From Caballeronia choica (lineage in GTDB: Bacteria > Pseudomonadota > Gammaproteobacteria > Burkholderiales > Burkholderiaceae), in assembly GCF_001544535.1 (NCBI RefSeq), contig NZ_FCON02000011.1:1-64000 (forward strand): a stretch of 64,000 nt of DNA. The letters are read 5' to 3'. The notes below the pieces were generated by a model. It was given only the letters and a program-made list of their open reading frames with translations, was not told the DNA's origin and did not search any database. Positions 36,926 through 45,739 of the stretch are shown piece after piece (the first letter of the stretch is position 1; each line of letters begins with the position of its first letter). The position numbers were made by a program, and so were the translations under genes.

Positions 36926-37809
36926 GTCGTCTGTACCTCGCTTGCAAGTTGCGTGACTGCCTGCATGATGGTGTCGGCCCGCTCTGCTTCCGCTTTGAGC
37001 GTTGGCCAGTCGGGTATGTTCGAGTCCCATTCGATCAATGTGGGAAGCGGGCCGGTTCTATGGATCGCTTGTGCGAAGAGGTCCCATACGATGTCTGCGA
37101 CGTGACGGTCGTGGGTATCGACAAGCAACGGGCGACTTTTTTCGTCTGCCTCCCGTGCGTGGCCGGCCAGATGGATCTCTCGCACCGCCGCGAGCGGATA
37201 TCCATCGATATATGAAAATGGATCCCACTGCTGGTTGATCGACGAAACGTAGACGTTATTAATGTCCAGCAAAAGACCACATCCCGTTCGCCGCACGACC
37301 TCGGCAATGAAGTCGGTTTCCGCGTGGGTGCTTTCCTCGAAGGCCAGGTAGGTAGACGGGTTTTCCAGCAACATTTGCCGACCGAGGATTTCTTGCACCT
37401 TATCGACGTGATCCACGACGCGTGCCAGGCTCTCTGCAGTATAGGGAACCGGCAGCAGGTCGTTGAGAAATCCGCAGTCGTGGCTGGACCACGCCAGGTG
37501 CTCGGAAAATAGCCCTGGTGTATAGCGAGCGACGAGTTCCTTAAGGCGCTGGAGATGATGCCTGTCGAGAGGACGATCTGCGCCAATCGACAGGCCGACG
37601 CCATGAAGCGACAGAGGGTAGGACTCGCGTATGGCTGACAAAAAGCGGTGTGGTGGACCACCCGCGCCCATATAGTTTTCAGCATGAACCTCGAAGAAGC
37701 CGATGTCCGGCCGCGATTCGAGGATCGTGCGGTAATGTTCGGCTTTAAGCCCAACCCCGGCGCGCTGAGGCAGGCTTCGCTGGGCATCGAGGCTTAGTGA
37801 CGTTGACAT
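36922..37809 (-). CDS. bufB: DUF692 MNIO-family enzyme (BufB type)
   Basis: A 295-residue TIM-barrel protein of DUF692, the multinuclear non-haem iron oxidative enzymes (MNIO). Typical opening and motifs are present: AGVGLKAEHYRTIL, FFEVHAENYMG, LSLHGVGLSIG, FSEHLAWSS, LLENPSTYL, LLLDINNVYVS, EIHLAGH and DTHDRHV; the His, Glu and Asp residues supply iron ligands. Known members modify Cys residues of precursor peptides with help from a DUF2063 partner, including bufferin thiooxazole formation. It lies 67 bases after bufA. The precursor at 37877 and bufC at 35062 support this assignment. Confidence 0.87.
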   Translation of the reverse strand: MSTSLSLDAQRSLPQRAGVGLKAEHYRTILESRPDIGFFEVHAENYMGAGGPPHRFLSAIRESYPLSLHGVGLSIGADRPLDRHHLQRLKELVARYTPGLFSEHLAWSSHDCGFLNDLLPVPYTAESLARVVDHVDKVQEILGRQMLLENPSTYLAFEESTHAETDFIAEVVRRTGCGLLLDINNVYVSSINQQWDPFSYIDGYPLAAVREIHLAGHAREADEKSRPLLVDTHDRHVADIVWDLFAQAIHRTGPLPTLIEWDSNIPDWPTLKAEAERADTIMQAVTQLASEVQTT

Positions 37810-37876
37810 GGCCGACCGTTGCTGCGATTTGGAACTTCGGAGGCCGGGCTTGACGGTGCCCGGCCGCTGCTCGATC

Positions 37877-38209
37877 TCAGGTCTTGGGAGACAGGCTTCC
37901 GGTTCCGCTCGGCGTGGAGATGGTCGTGCAGCTTCCCTTCGGCACCAGCTTGAATGCGTTGCCTTGATAGTCGGCCGTGCTCGTCCCGGCGCAGGTTGTA
38001 CCCGCACCCGCATAGCAGTCGTTCTGTCCTTTCAGCGCCGTGCCGAAGCAGGGTTCAACCTTGCCGGATTTGACGAGGGCTGTATGCTCCGCCTGAATCT
38101 TCTTCTGTGCCGCGGTGAACTCCTGTGCACTCGCAGGCGTGGCCGTCATAGCGGCAAGCGCCGTGGCGAAAGCGCTAACGACGAGAGTAGTAATTTTGGA
38201 ATCGGCCAT
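37877..38209 (-). CDS. bufA: DUF2282 bufferin-type RiPP precursor (BufA)
   Basis: A 110-residue exported small protein: signal peptide ([22 protein letters not shown]) and a mature domain of the DUF2282 type. Four core Cys are seen in [26 protein letters not shown] and KGSCTTI, matching the four-Cys pattern of bufferins, in which a DUF692 enzyme converts two Cys to thiooxazoles and the product sequesters copper. The C-terminal tail ([10 protein letters not shown]) is short and polar. GGAGAAA precedes the start. Copper binding here is inference from the family. Confidence 0.85.
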   Translation of the reverse strand: MADSKITTLVVSAFATALAAMTATPASAQEFTAAQKKIQAEHTALVKSGKVEPCFGTALKGQNDCYAGAGTTCAGTSTADYQGNAFKLVPKGSCTTISTPSGTGSLSPKT

Positions 38210-38671
38210 ACGATTTCTCCAACGTTGGAATAGAGCAGCGCTCTAAAGACATAGCGACTAAGCTAACGCATGCGTACGGGTCGTACGGCGGTCACGTCCG
38301 GCCCCACTGTGGTAATGCCAGCGATGCTAAGTCGCTGCACCGTCAGCATACGAATTGAAGTGAGCGGAAGATTGCACGGTCTTGTGCCGTTTGGTATCGG
38401 ATTGCGATCGACGCGCGCGGCACTGACCAATCCTTCTGAGTGGAACGCTTGAGGGGCTCAGATCGGAACGACACGCTTCGTAACGCTCGTCATATGGACC
38501 GTGGTTTCCGGAGCCAGCGATGCTGAAGGGGAAAAACAGGCGTATCAAGTCCTCGTCACGCCCGGCGCGTTCCGAGCCGTGCTGGGGTCCCGCCTCGGAC
38601 TGCTTATACAGGTCGATGGTCAGGCCAGGATCGGCCACCATCCAACGCACCTGAACGACTAACGCACGCCT
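38210..38671. other. Promoter region of the bufferin-type operon, otherwise no gene
   Basis: Just upstream of bufA lie a perfect palindrome CCAACGTTGG (38219-38228) and AGAGC-AGC-GCTCT (38232-38244), possibly operator or leader structures. Short frames further up (for example 38327-38650 on the minus strand) show no recognisable domain, and I do not support them as genes. Confidence 0.5.
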
Positions 38672-39409
38672 TCATTGAGCGTCATGAAAGATGACGCCGA
38701 GCGTGTGCCGATGCCCCGAGCGCAGCCGGCTTACGCCATGCCGAAGATTCACGCGATAGGCGCCGCGCGTGCCCTGCACCGGCCGATGATGCACGGCAAA
38801 CACCACCGCATCTCCCTGTCCGAGCGGCACCACTTCCGCGCGCGACTGCATGCGCGGCCGCTGCTCGGTCATCACGAATTCGCCGCCGGAGAAATCGCGT
38901 CCGGGCTGCGAGAGCAGAATCGCCAACTGGATCGGAAAGACATGCTCGCCGTAGAGGTCCTGATGCAGGCAGTTGTAATCGCCCGCGCGGTACTGGAGGA
39001 TCAGCGGCGTCGGGCGCGTTTGTCCCGCCCGATGACAACGCCGGATGAAATCCGCGTGGCGCGCCGGAAAGCGCGCGTCGATCTTCATGATTTCATTCCA
39101 ACGGTTCGCCACCGGCGCGAGATGCGGATACACGGCGGTCCGAAGCCCTTCGACCACATCGGGCAACGGATAGTCGAAATACTTGTATTCGCCGCGCCCA
39201 AAGCCATGGCGCTCCATCACGACGCGGCTTCGATAGAGTTCATCGCGGGGATACTGTTCGATGAGTGCCGCGCATTCGTCGTGTCCGAGCATGCCTTCGA
39301 TGACCGCGCAGCCGTATCGATCGAGGTCGTCTTCGACGCGCGCCCAGTCGATCGCCTCCACCCTTTCGCCGGCCGGCACTGCCTTCATTACGCCTTCCAC
39401 CCCGTTCAT
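38672..39409 (-). CDS. 2-oxoglutarate/Fe(II)-dependent oxygenase
   Basis: A 245-residue double-stranded beta-helix oxygenase. The iron ligands His-x-Asp are in NCLHQDLYG (about residue 148), with a distal His in the C-terminal HTLGVIFHDAQ or HGVSRLR region and a following Arg for 2-oxoglutarate. The enzyme couples 2-oxoglutarate decarboxylation to hydroxylation of an unknown substrate. AGGAGC precedes the start. A related group in Burkholderia lies near DNA-repair genes, so nucleic acid demethylation is one possibility, not demonstrated. Confidence 0.8.
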   Translation of the reverse strand: MNGVEGVMKAVPAGERVEAIDWARVEDDLDRYGCAVIEGMLGHDECAALIEQYPRDELYRSRVVMERHGFGRGEYKYFDYPLPDVVEGLRTAVYPHLAPVANRWNEIMKIDARFPARHADFIRRCHRAGQTRPTPLILQYRAGDYNCLHQDLYGEHVFPIQLAILLSQPGRDFSGGEFVMTEQRPRMQSRAEVVPLGQGDAVVFAVHHRPVQGTRGAYRVNLRHGVSRLRSGHRHTLGVIFHDAQ

Positions 39410-39494
39410 TCGCAGCTCCTGTCTGGATCGTTGCGAGCAGTGTGCGCCCGCCGCCGATCGAGGAGCAATCCGGGTCTTGCTTTCCTATTCGGAT

Positions 39495-40100
39495 TCAGGC
39501 GCCGGCCGGCGGCTCCGGATGCTCGCGCTCATGGGCGTTGCGCAGGCGGATGATCGTCTGGCGCGACGTATTGAGCGACTGCGCCACGGCGGTCACAGTC
39601 TTGCCCGCCGCGAGCGCGCACAGCGCCTGATTGCGCTGTGCGTCGGTGAGCGATGCGGGGCGCCCTTGCGGCAGTCCCATGCGCTTCGCTTCCGCGGCCG
39701 CCTGGAGCGCCCGCGCGCGCTTGGCCATGCGTTCGACCTCGACGGCGATCTCGAGCGCGCGCATCGGCAAATCGCTGCCGCCCTCGGTCAGGCTCGTGCG
39801 ACCGTATTCGAGGCACACGACGTTCACTTCGCGCGCCGCGAGCATCTTGAGGGTATTCACCACATCGCCGATGCTGTTGCCGAGGTAGTGCAGGCGTGTG
39901 ATCAGCATCGTGTCGGCAGGCACCATGTGGCGCAGCACGCGCTGCAACGCGGGACGCGACGCGGCCGCGACGGCGATGCCGCAGCGGTCCGCGACCACCG
40001 CGCCCATGTCGACCAGGAAACCGGCGGCGTCGATGTCGAACAGGTCGCGCTCGCGCATGCTGTCGTCGTCGCCGATGTTCATGTACACGATAAACGTCAT
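39495..40100 (-). CDS. Serine-recombinase homologue lacking catalytic residues
   Basis: A 201-residue resolvase/invertase-like protein with a C-terminal Hin-type helix-turn-helix (GRPASLTDAQRNQALCALAAGKTVTAVAQSLN). Aligned to gamma-delta resolvase, the N-terminus reads YMNIGD where YARVST is normal, so Arg8 becomes Asn8 and the nucleophile Ser10 becomes Gly10. The LDRLGR motif reads LHYLGN, losing the conserved Asp and both Arg. The fold and DNA-binding domain remain, so it may be a DNA-binding regulator instead of a recombinase. The start at MTFIVYM matches the normal N-terminus. Confidence 0.82.
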   Translation of the reverse strand: MTFIVYMNIGDDDSMRERDLFDIDAAGFLVDMGAVVADRCGIAVAAASRPALQRVLRHMVPADTMLITRLHYLGNSIGDVVNTLKMLAAREVNVVCLEYGRTSLTEGGSDLPMRALEIAVEVERMAKRARALQAAAEAKRMGLPQGRPASLTDAQRNQALCALAAGKTVTAVAQSLNTSRQTIIRLRNAHEREHPEPPAGA

Positions 40101-40140
40101 CGAACGCGCTCCTTTACCCGCATCGCACGCGATCACGCGA

Positions 40141-40635
40141 TCAATGCGCGGTCGCGACCTCGGTGATTTTGCGCTGCAAGGCGTCCTTGCGCGCCGCGAT
40201 CTTCGTGCCGAGCGCCACCAGATCGAGCTTCGTCTTGCGCAACTCCGGAAAGAGTTCGTTCTCTTCTTCCTCGACGTGGTGACTCACGCTCTCCGACATC
40301 ACCTTGAAAGTCGCATCGAAGCCTTCGTCACCGGCCTTCAGTTGCGTAAACTTCTCGATCAGCGTCTTGACCAGGAAGTGCTCGACATAGGCTTCGTCGA
40401 CGTCGCCTTTGTCGTCGGTATCGAGCGCGTCGCGGGCGGCGGGATAGAGCAGTTCTTCCTCGACGATGGCATGAATGGTCAGCAGTTCGCATGCGCGCTG
40501 CACGAGCGTCGCCTTGCGTTCGAGGTCGTTGTCCGCGGCGCGCCCGAAGGCATCGAAGAGTTGCTCGACGGCGCGGTGATCCGCTTCCAGGATGGCGAGT
40601 GCATCGTGCTGCGGCGACGCTTGGGGCTTGGACAT
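40141..40635 (-). CDS. Hemerythrin-domain protein
   Basis: A 164-residue four-helix bundle of the hemerythrin HHE family. Candidate iron ligands are His in EADHRAVEQLF, His in LLTIHAIVEEELLYP, the Glu residues there, and His in SVSHHVEEEENELFPEL. It probably binds a diiron centre for oxygen or nitric-oxide sensing or protection. It lies 40 bases downstream of the recombinase homologue, possibly co-transcribed. Confidence 0.85.
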   Translation of the reverse strand: MSKPQASPQHDALAILEADHRAVEQLFDAFGRAADNDLERKATLVQRACELLTIHAIVEEELLYPAARDALDTDDKGDVDEAYVEHFLVKTLIEKFTQLKAGDEGFDATFKVMSESVSHHVEEEENELFPELRKTKLDLVALGTKIAARKDALQRKITEVATAH

Positions 40636-40691
40636 GGCGGTTCCTCGGTAGGGTGGGCGCCTCTATTCAGCAATACCGATGCCCGCGCGGA

Positions 40692-43010
40692 TCAGGCGTC
40701 GCGCTGGCGCATCACGTCCACGCGCCACCACGGCGGCAGCAGACGCCGCACTTCGGGGCGCGCGAACCGGTCGTCGATCAGATACAGCACGCCGCGGTCG
40801 TGCGGCCCGCGAATCACGCGGCCGGCCGCCTGCACGACTTTTTGCAAGCCCGGGAAAAGATACGTGTAGTCGTAGCCCGCGCCGAACGCCTCGTGCATGC
40901 GCGCTTTCATCTGCTGGTTGACCGGATTGAGTTGCGGGAGCCCGAGTGTCGCGACGAACGCGCCGACGAGGCGCGTGCCCGGCAAGTCGATCGCTTCGCC
41001 GAACGAACCGCCCAATACCGCGAAGCCGATCCCGCATCCGTCTGGCGCGAAACGCGCGAGAAACGCCTGCTGGCCGGCCTCGCTCATCGCGCGCGACTGC
41101 GTCCAGACGGCAATCGACGGATGCTGCGCGGCGAACGCGGCGGCTACCTGGTCGAGGTATTCGAAGCTGCTGAAGAAGCTCAGGTAGTTGCCCGGCGCGC
41201 GCGCATATTGCGTGGCGATCAGATCGACGACCCGCGCCACCGACTGCTCGCGATCGCGATAGCGTGTCGACACGTCGGCGATCGCGCGCACTTGCAGTTG
41301 CTCCGCCGCGAACGGCGACGCGACATCGACGCGCACGCTCGACGCCGGCAGGCCGAGCGTGTCGCTGTAGAAATGCGCCGGCGTGAGCGTCGCGGAAAAG
41401 AGCGCGACGGAATGCGCGCGCGCGAAACGCGGCTTCAGATGCGGCGCGGGAATCACGTTGCGCAGGCAGAGCACGGCGTCTGGCGTGCGCGAACGGAAGC
41501 CGGCTTTAAGCGTGACGTCGAAGATCGAATGCGAGTCGAAGCGCTCGGCGATCCGCACGAAATGCATCGCGTCGAAATAAAAGCGCGTCGCTTCAGGCGC
41601 TAACGCGTCGGGATGCTCGGCGACGAAATCCGTCATCTGCGAGATCGCCTGCTCCAGCGCGGCGATGAAGCGCGACGGCAGCGACGCGTGGGCCGAATAA
41701 TCGGCTGTTTGTGCGGTGCTCAGTTCCTTCCAGCTTCGCGCGACGCGCGCCAGCGTCTTTTTCAGCGGGGGTGGCGCGCTGCGGCGCATCGCGTCGAATG
41801 CGGACTGATCGAGCGTCGCCGAGTACATGCCGCGCGCCCGTTCGACCAGATTGTGCGCCTCGTCGACGAGCACGCTCACCCGCCATCGGTTCGCTTCGGC
41901 AAGCGCGAAGAGCATGGCGCTCGTGTCGAAGTAGTAGTTGTAGTCGCCGACGATCACGTCGCTCCAGCGCGACATCTCCTGGCTCAGGTAATACGGGCAG
42001 ACCTCGTGTGCGAGCGCGACTGCGCGAAGCGCGGCCTTGTCGAGGCGCGCGGCATGGAGCGCGGCGGCCCGGGCGGCGGGCAAGCGATCGTAGAAGCCGC
42101 GCGCGAGCGGACACGAATCGCCGTGGCACGCGCGATCAGGATGCTCGCAGGCCTTGTCGCGCGCGACCAGTTCGAGCACGCGCAGCGGTGTCTGCGGCTT
42201 GGCGCCGACGAGCGTGGCGAGTGCATCGAGTGCGAGTTGCCGCCCGGCGCTCTTGGCGGTGAGGAACAGGATCTTGTCGAGTTGCTGGGCGGGCCACGCT
42301 TTCAACAGCGGAAAGAGCGTGCCGATGGTCTTGCCGATGCCCGTCGGCGCCTGCGCCATCAGGCAGCGTTGCGCCACCGCCGCGCGGTAGACCGCGGCCG
42401 CGAGTTCGCGCTGTCCGGGCCTGAACGACGCATGGGGAAAGGCGAGGGCGGCGAGCGCCGTGTCGCGCGTATGGCGGTGCAGCACTTCCTGCCCGGCCCA
42501 GGCGACGAACCGGTCGCACTGTTCGACGAAATGCGCGCGCAGTGCATCGGCGGAATGCGTTTCGACGAGTACGGTTTCCGTCTGGCTCGCGATGTCGAAA
42601 TAGACGAGCGCGACGCGAAGCTCCGCGAGGCCAAGCTTCTGGCACAACAGCCAGCCGTAGACGCGCGCCTGCGCCCAGTGCAGATGCTGGTGATTGCCGG
42701 GCATCGCGTCGAGCCTGCCGCGATAGGTCTTGATTTCCTCGAGCTGGTTTGCGGCGGGATCGTAACCGTCGGCGCGCCCGCGTATCCGGAGCGGCCCGTA
42801 GACGTCTGCCAGCGTGATTTCCTTCAGATAGCCAACTGGCCGCCGGGCCGTCACGACGGCATGGCCGGCGATGCCTTCCTGAGCGCTCGGCGAGGGCGTG
42901 AACCGAAGATCGAGGTCGCCGCGCTTGGCCGTGAACTCGCACAGCGCGCGAACCGCGACGACGTAGCCGGGTTCAGATGGGTCTTCGGATTGAATGCCTA
43001 CTGTATGCAT
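40692..43010 (-). CDS. DinG-like helicase with N-terminal nuclease domain
   Basis: A 772-residue fusion. The N-terminal about 190 residues carry PD-(D/E)xK nuclease signs: RADGYD, EEIKTYRG and the QARVY (Q-x3-Y) motif. The remainder is an XPD/DinG-type superfamily 2 helicase: Walker A APTGIGKTIG, a four-Cys iron-sulfur region (CEHPDRACHGDSC and later VCPYY), DEAH box VDEAHNLVER and the terminal QAAGRVIRG motif. It likely unwinds and processes damaged DNA or R-loops. Such fusions are known in Proteobacteria but not well studied. It is monocistronic. Confidence 0.86.
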   Translation of the reverse strand: MHTVGIQSEDPSEPGYVVAVRALCEFTAKRGDLDLRFTPSPSAQEGIAGHAVVTARRPVGYLKEITLADVYGPLRIRGRADGYDPAANQLEEIKTYRGRLDAMPGNHQHLHWAQARVYGWLLCQKLGLAELRVALVYFDIASQTETVLVETHSADALRAHFVEQCDRFVAWAGQEVLHRHTRDTALAALAFPHASFRPGQRELAAAVYRAAVAQRCLMAQAPTGIGKTIGTLFPLLKAWPAQQLDKILFLTAKSAGRQLALDALATLVGAKPQTPLRVLELVARDKACEHPDRACHGDSCPLARGFYDRLPAARAAALHAARLDKAALRAVALAHEVCPYYLSQEMSRWSDVIVGDYNYYFDTSAMLFALAEANRWRVSVLVDEAHNLVERARGMYSATLDQSAFDAMRRSAPPPLKKTLARVARSWKELSTAQTADYSAHASLPSRFIAALEQAISQMTDFVAEHPDALAPEATRFYFDAMHFVRIAERFDSHSIFDVTLKAGFRSRTPDAVLCLRNVIPAPHLKPRFARAHSVALFSATLTPAHFYSDTLGLPASSVRVDVASPFAAEQLQVRAIADVSTRYRDREQSVARVVDLIATQYARAPGNYLSFFSSFEYLDQVAAAFAAQHPSIAVWTQSRAMSEAGQQAFLARFAPDGCGIGFAVLGGSFGEAIDLPGTRLVGAFVATLGLPQLNPVNQQMKARMHEAFGAGYDYTYLFPGLQKVVQAAGRVIRGPHDRGVLYLIDDRFARPEVRRLLPPWWRVDVMRQRDA

Positions 43011-43039
43011 GTACAGTAGTTTAGCACCGCATTTCGCGG

Positions 43040-43309
43040 CTATTCACCGCCTCGCAAACGCACCGCGATGTCGTGCCAGTCGCGCACCGCGTCCTGCAAG
43101 TCGCCGCACAGTTTTGCGTCGAGTTCGGCGAGGCGCGCCCACAGGTTTTGCAGACGGCTCTCGCGGACGTGAAATACCGCTGTGGCGGCCATCTTGTTCG
43201 CGCCGCGCAGGCGCTTCTCGGCGTCGAGGCATTCAAGGTGCAGCGTCGCCACTTTCGAATCCGCGAGATCACGCGGGCGCAATTCGACAATGCTCAGGCG
43301 AGTGGTCAT
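43040..43309 (-). CDS. Small hypothetical protein
   Basis: An 89-residue mostly helical protein (MTTRLSIVELRPRDLADSKV then LECLDAEKRLRGANKMAATA and LWARLAELDAKLCGDLQDAVRDW). No family is recognised. The start follows GAGGGG. It lies 29 bases before the helicase gene in the same direction, so the two may share a transcript. A longer start (43357) is less likely. Confidence 0.6.
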   Translation of the reverse strand: MTTRLSIVELRPRDLADSKVATLHLECLDAEKRLRGANKMAATAVFHVRESRLQNLWARLAELDAKLCGDLQDAVRDWHDIAVRLRGGE

Positions 43310-43481
43310 TTTCCCCTCAGGATCGTTATTTATATTTTTTCGAAGCTCATCGCGCATGTCTTTTCCGCCAGGCAAATGATTCCCGAACGGAAGTGCGATT
43401 GCGGCAGTATGCAGCGTCGAGGTTTTTCCTGACAAGGACAAACGCGTTGAAATGAGACTTTCCACACGCAAACGTTTGGTC

Positions 43482-43530
43482 GCTGGCGCTTGGGGTCAGG
43501 GGCGTTCGCGATGCAAAAACGCTACGCCCC
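43482..43530. repeat. Terminal fragment of the interspersed repeat plus hairpin
   Basis: GCTGGCGCTTGGGGT (43482-43496) equals the outer end of the long palindromic repeats at 1-147 and 7978-8726. It is followed by a 7-bp inverted repeat GGGGCGT (43499-43505) / ACGCCCC (43524-43530). The rest of the element is absent, so this is either a truncated copy or a degenerate relict. Confidence 0.5.
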
Positions 43531-43607
43531 GACCGCCGATGCGCCTGAACCAAGCGAGTTGTTACGGATAACAAACAAACCATCATGTCGATGAAGATCG
43601 ACCGCCA

Positions 43608-43823
43608 TCACGACGTCGCGTGAACGTCGGAAGAAGCAGGCTGAGAGCTCAACCGATAACCCGTCACCAGACCCAGGTCATACGCACTCTCAAGTGCCCG
43701 CGTGAGGTCTTCAATCCCGATGACACGAAAATCGGCCGTCAGCTTTCCAGTTGGCTCCAGCGTTTCAACACCGAGTGTCTCGCTGGCGATCATTTCCAGC
43801 AACGCGAATCGTTCGTCTTTCAT
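43608..43823 (-). CDS. Small hypothetical protein
   Basis: A 71-residue acidic soluble protein (MKDERFALLEMIASETLGVETLEP, then FRVIGIEDLTRALESAYDLGLVTGY). No domain is recognised. An AGGA lies just before the start. It is monocistronic and divergent from the P450 gene. Confidence 0.55.
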   Translation of the reverse strand: MKDERFALLEMIASETLGVETLEPTGKLTADFRVIGIEDLTRALESAYDLGLVTGYRLSSQPASSDVHATS

Positions 43824-44082
43824 TGTCCTGCTCCAGTTAAATCAAACCCGCGCAGCCATTGGGCGCGTCATCAATTTCAACGTATCTGCTTAAATAATAG
43901 GCATGTAACGCGAGCGCGGACTGTGGTGGAAAGTCGCAGGTAGAGGCACTACTCGAAAGCCGGAATGCGGCCTGGCGCCAGGCCTGCGCTTGCTCGAACA
44001 AAGCTCTGGTTCATCTTCTATGCTGATTGAAGGGCCGCCAGGAACCGGCGACCGGCAATCACGAACGACGAGGGACAGGACG

Positions 44083-45507
44083 ATGGACGTTCAGCATGTC
44101 GGCGGGGCGCGGTTGAGGCAGGTCCGCGATCTGCCATGTCCACCGGGATTGCCGCTGTTGGGCAATTTCCTGCATCTGAGGCCCGACAGGCTGCACACGA
44201 CGCTCGAGGAATGGGCGCAAAAACTGGGGTCACCGTATCGATACCGGCTCGGCACCTTGCCTGTCACCGTGTGGACGCAAGCGGAGTTGTTCCAGACGGT
44301 GATGCGCGAGCGCCCGCATTTGTACCGGCGCTTTTCGCCGATCGAATCGGTGATGGCCGAACTCGGCGGCAATGGCGTGTTCTCAGCCGAAGGCGCGGCG
44401 TGGGAACCGCAGCGCCGGCTCGTGATGCAGGCGCTGTCGATTCCGAACATCAAGGCGTTCTATCCGGCACTCGCAGCGATCACAGAACGTTTTCGCCTTC
44501 GATTGCAGCGCGCGGCATCGCAGGGCCGGACCCTGCAGATGACGGAAGAACTCAAGCGCTACACAGTCGATGTGACGAGCGCGCTCGCGTTCGGCGAAGA
44601 CCCCAACACGCTCGAGCAGGAATGCGGCGTCATCCAGGAACATCTCGCGCTGATCCTGCCCGCCGTGATGAGCCGCGTGAGCGCGCTGTTCCCTTATTGG
44701 CGCTACGTGCGGCTGCCTCGCGACCGCAAGCTCGACCTCGCGATGCTCGCCGTGCACCGCTATATCCACGACATGATCGGGCGGGCGCGCGAGCACATGC
44801 GGCAGGCGCCCGGCGACGAGCCGCGCAACCTGCTCGAAGCGATGCTCGTCGCGAGCGCTGCGCCCGATTCGTCCGTCACCGACGAGCAGATCGTCGCCAA
44901 CGTCCTCACGCTGCTCGTGGCCGGCGAGGACACGACCGCCAACACCATCTGCTGGGCGCTGCTGTACGTCGCGGCAGACCCCGCGTTGCAGCAGCGGCTG
45001 TGCGATCACTCGCGCGAGGTGCTCGGCACGTCGCGGGTGTGTCCGGACTACGGTGCGCTGAAGCATCTGGACCTGTGCGAGGCCGTATGCAACGAAGCGA
45101 ACCGCCTGCGGCCCGTCGCGGCGATCCAGACCTTCGAGCCGCTTGAGGACGTGTGTCTCGGCGATGTCGCCGTGCCGGCCGGCATGCGCATGTTCTTCCT
45201 CACCCGGCCAGCGATGCTCGCGCCCGCGAACTTCGCGCACCCCGAAACCTTCGATCCCGATCGATGGATGCATCATCACGATGCGTCGCGAGGCACGCAC
45301 GAGCCGCGCGCATTTCTTGCGTTTGGCGGCGGACCGCGCGTCTGTCCGGGACGCCACCTTGCCAACGTCGAGATGCGGCTGATCCTTTCGATGCTTGCAG
45401 CGAACTTCGAGGTGTCGATCGCGGCCGACCCCGCGACGATCCGCGAAGTCTCCGCGTTCACGATGGTGCCGAGCGCGATGCCCGTGAACCTGAAGATGCG
45501 CGCATGA
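44083..45507 (+). CDS. Cytochrome P450
   Basis: A 474-residue P450. Motifs: oxygen-binding I helix AGEDTTAN (about 270), ExxR in NEANRLRP, and haem loop FGGGPRVCPGRHLA with Cys421 as iron ligand. The N-terminal PCPPGLPLLGNFLHLRPD is like bacterial family members that are soluble. Substrate unknown. A ferredoxin or reductase partner is not encoded adjacent. The next genes are a lipoprotein and a VAO-type flavoenzyme, so an aromatic or phenolic substrate is conceivable, but linkage is not shown. The start at MDVQHVGG follows an AGGGACAGGA. Confidence 0.88.
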   Translation: MDVQHVGGARLRQVRDLPCPPGLPLLGNFLHLRPDRLHTTLEEWAQKLGSPYRYRLGTLPVTVWTQAELFQTVMRERPHLYRRFSPIESVMAELGGNGVFSAEGAAWEPQRRLVMQALSIPNIKAFYPALAAITERFRLRLQRAASQGRTLQMTEELKRYTVDVTSALAFGEDPNTLEQECGVIQEHLALILPAVMSRVSALFPYWRYVRLPRDRKLDLAMLAVHRYIHDMIGRAREHMRQAPGDEPRNLLEAMLVASAAPDSSVTDEQIVANVLTLLVAGEDTTANTICWALLYVAADPALQQRLCDHSREVLGTSRVCPDYGALKHLDLCEAVCNEANRLRPVAAIQTFEPLEDVCLGDVAVPAGMRMFFLTRPAMLAPANFAHPETFDPDRWMHHHDASRGTHEPRAFLAFGGGPRVCPGRHLANVEMRLILSMLAANFEVSIAADPATIREVSAFTMVPSAMPVNLKMRA

Positions 45508-45600
45508 TGGAATATTTCGGTTGGACGGATCGTTTAACTCACGGGTGCCGCGCATCGTCGCAGCCTCGTGCTTGTTTGTTCCAACTTTTGGAGTGATCGA

Positions 45601-45729
45601 ATGAAACTCGTCCGAATTGTTTCGATATTGCTGGCCGCGCTCGCGGTCTCGCTCGCCGGATGCCAGACCGACGGCGGCGGCGCGGCCTCCGGCAGCACGA
45701 CAAACAGCGGCAGCAGCGGCGGCTACTGA
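45601..45729 (+). CDS. Tiny lipoprotein
   Basis: A 42-residue protein with a signal peptide and lipobox LAGC (MKLVRIVSILLAALAVS...), then a Gly/Ser-rich tail (GSTTNSGSSGGY). It has a good GGAG ribosome site. It lies 93 bases after the P450 stop and about ten bases before the VAO-type gene. Function unknown; it resembles entericidin-like peptides in size only. It is too short to be included in a usual length-based gene call. Confidence 0.72.
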   Translation: MKLVRIVSILLAALAVSLAGCQTDGGGAASGSTTNSGSSGGY

Positions 45730-45739
45730 CGCCGCACGC

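Noticed and set aside
38327-38650. 107-residue minus-strand frame upstream of bufA
   Set aside because: It lacks a recognisable domain and good ribosome site; it may be decayed sequence in the operon promoter region.
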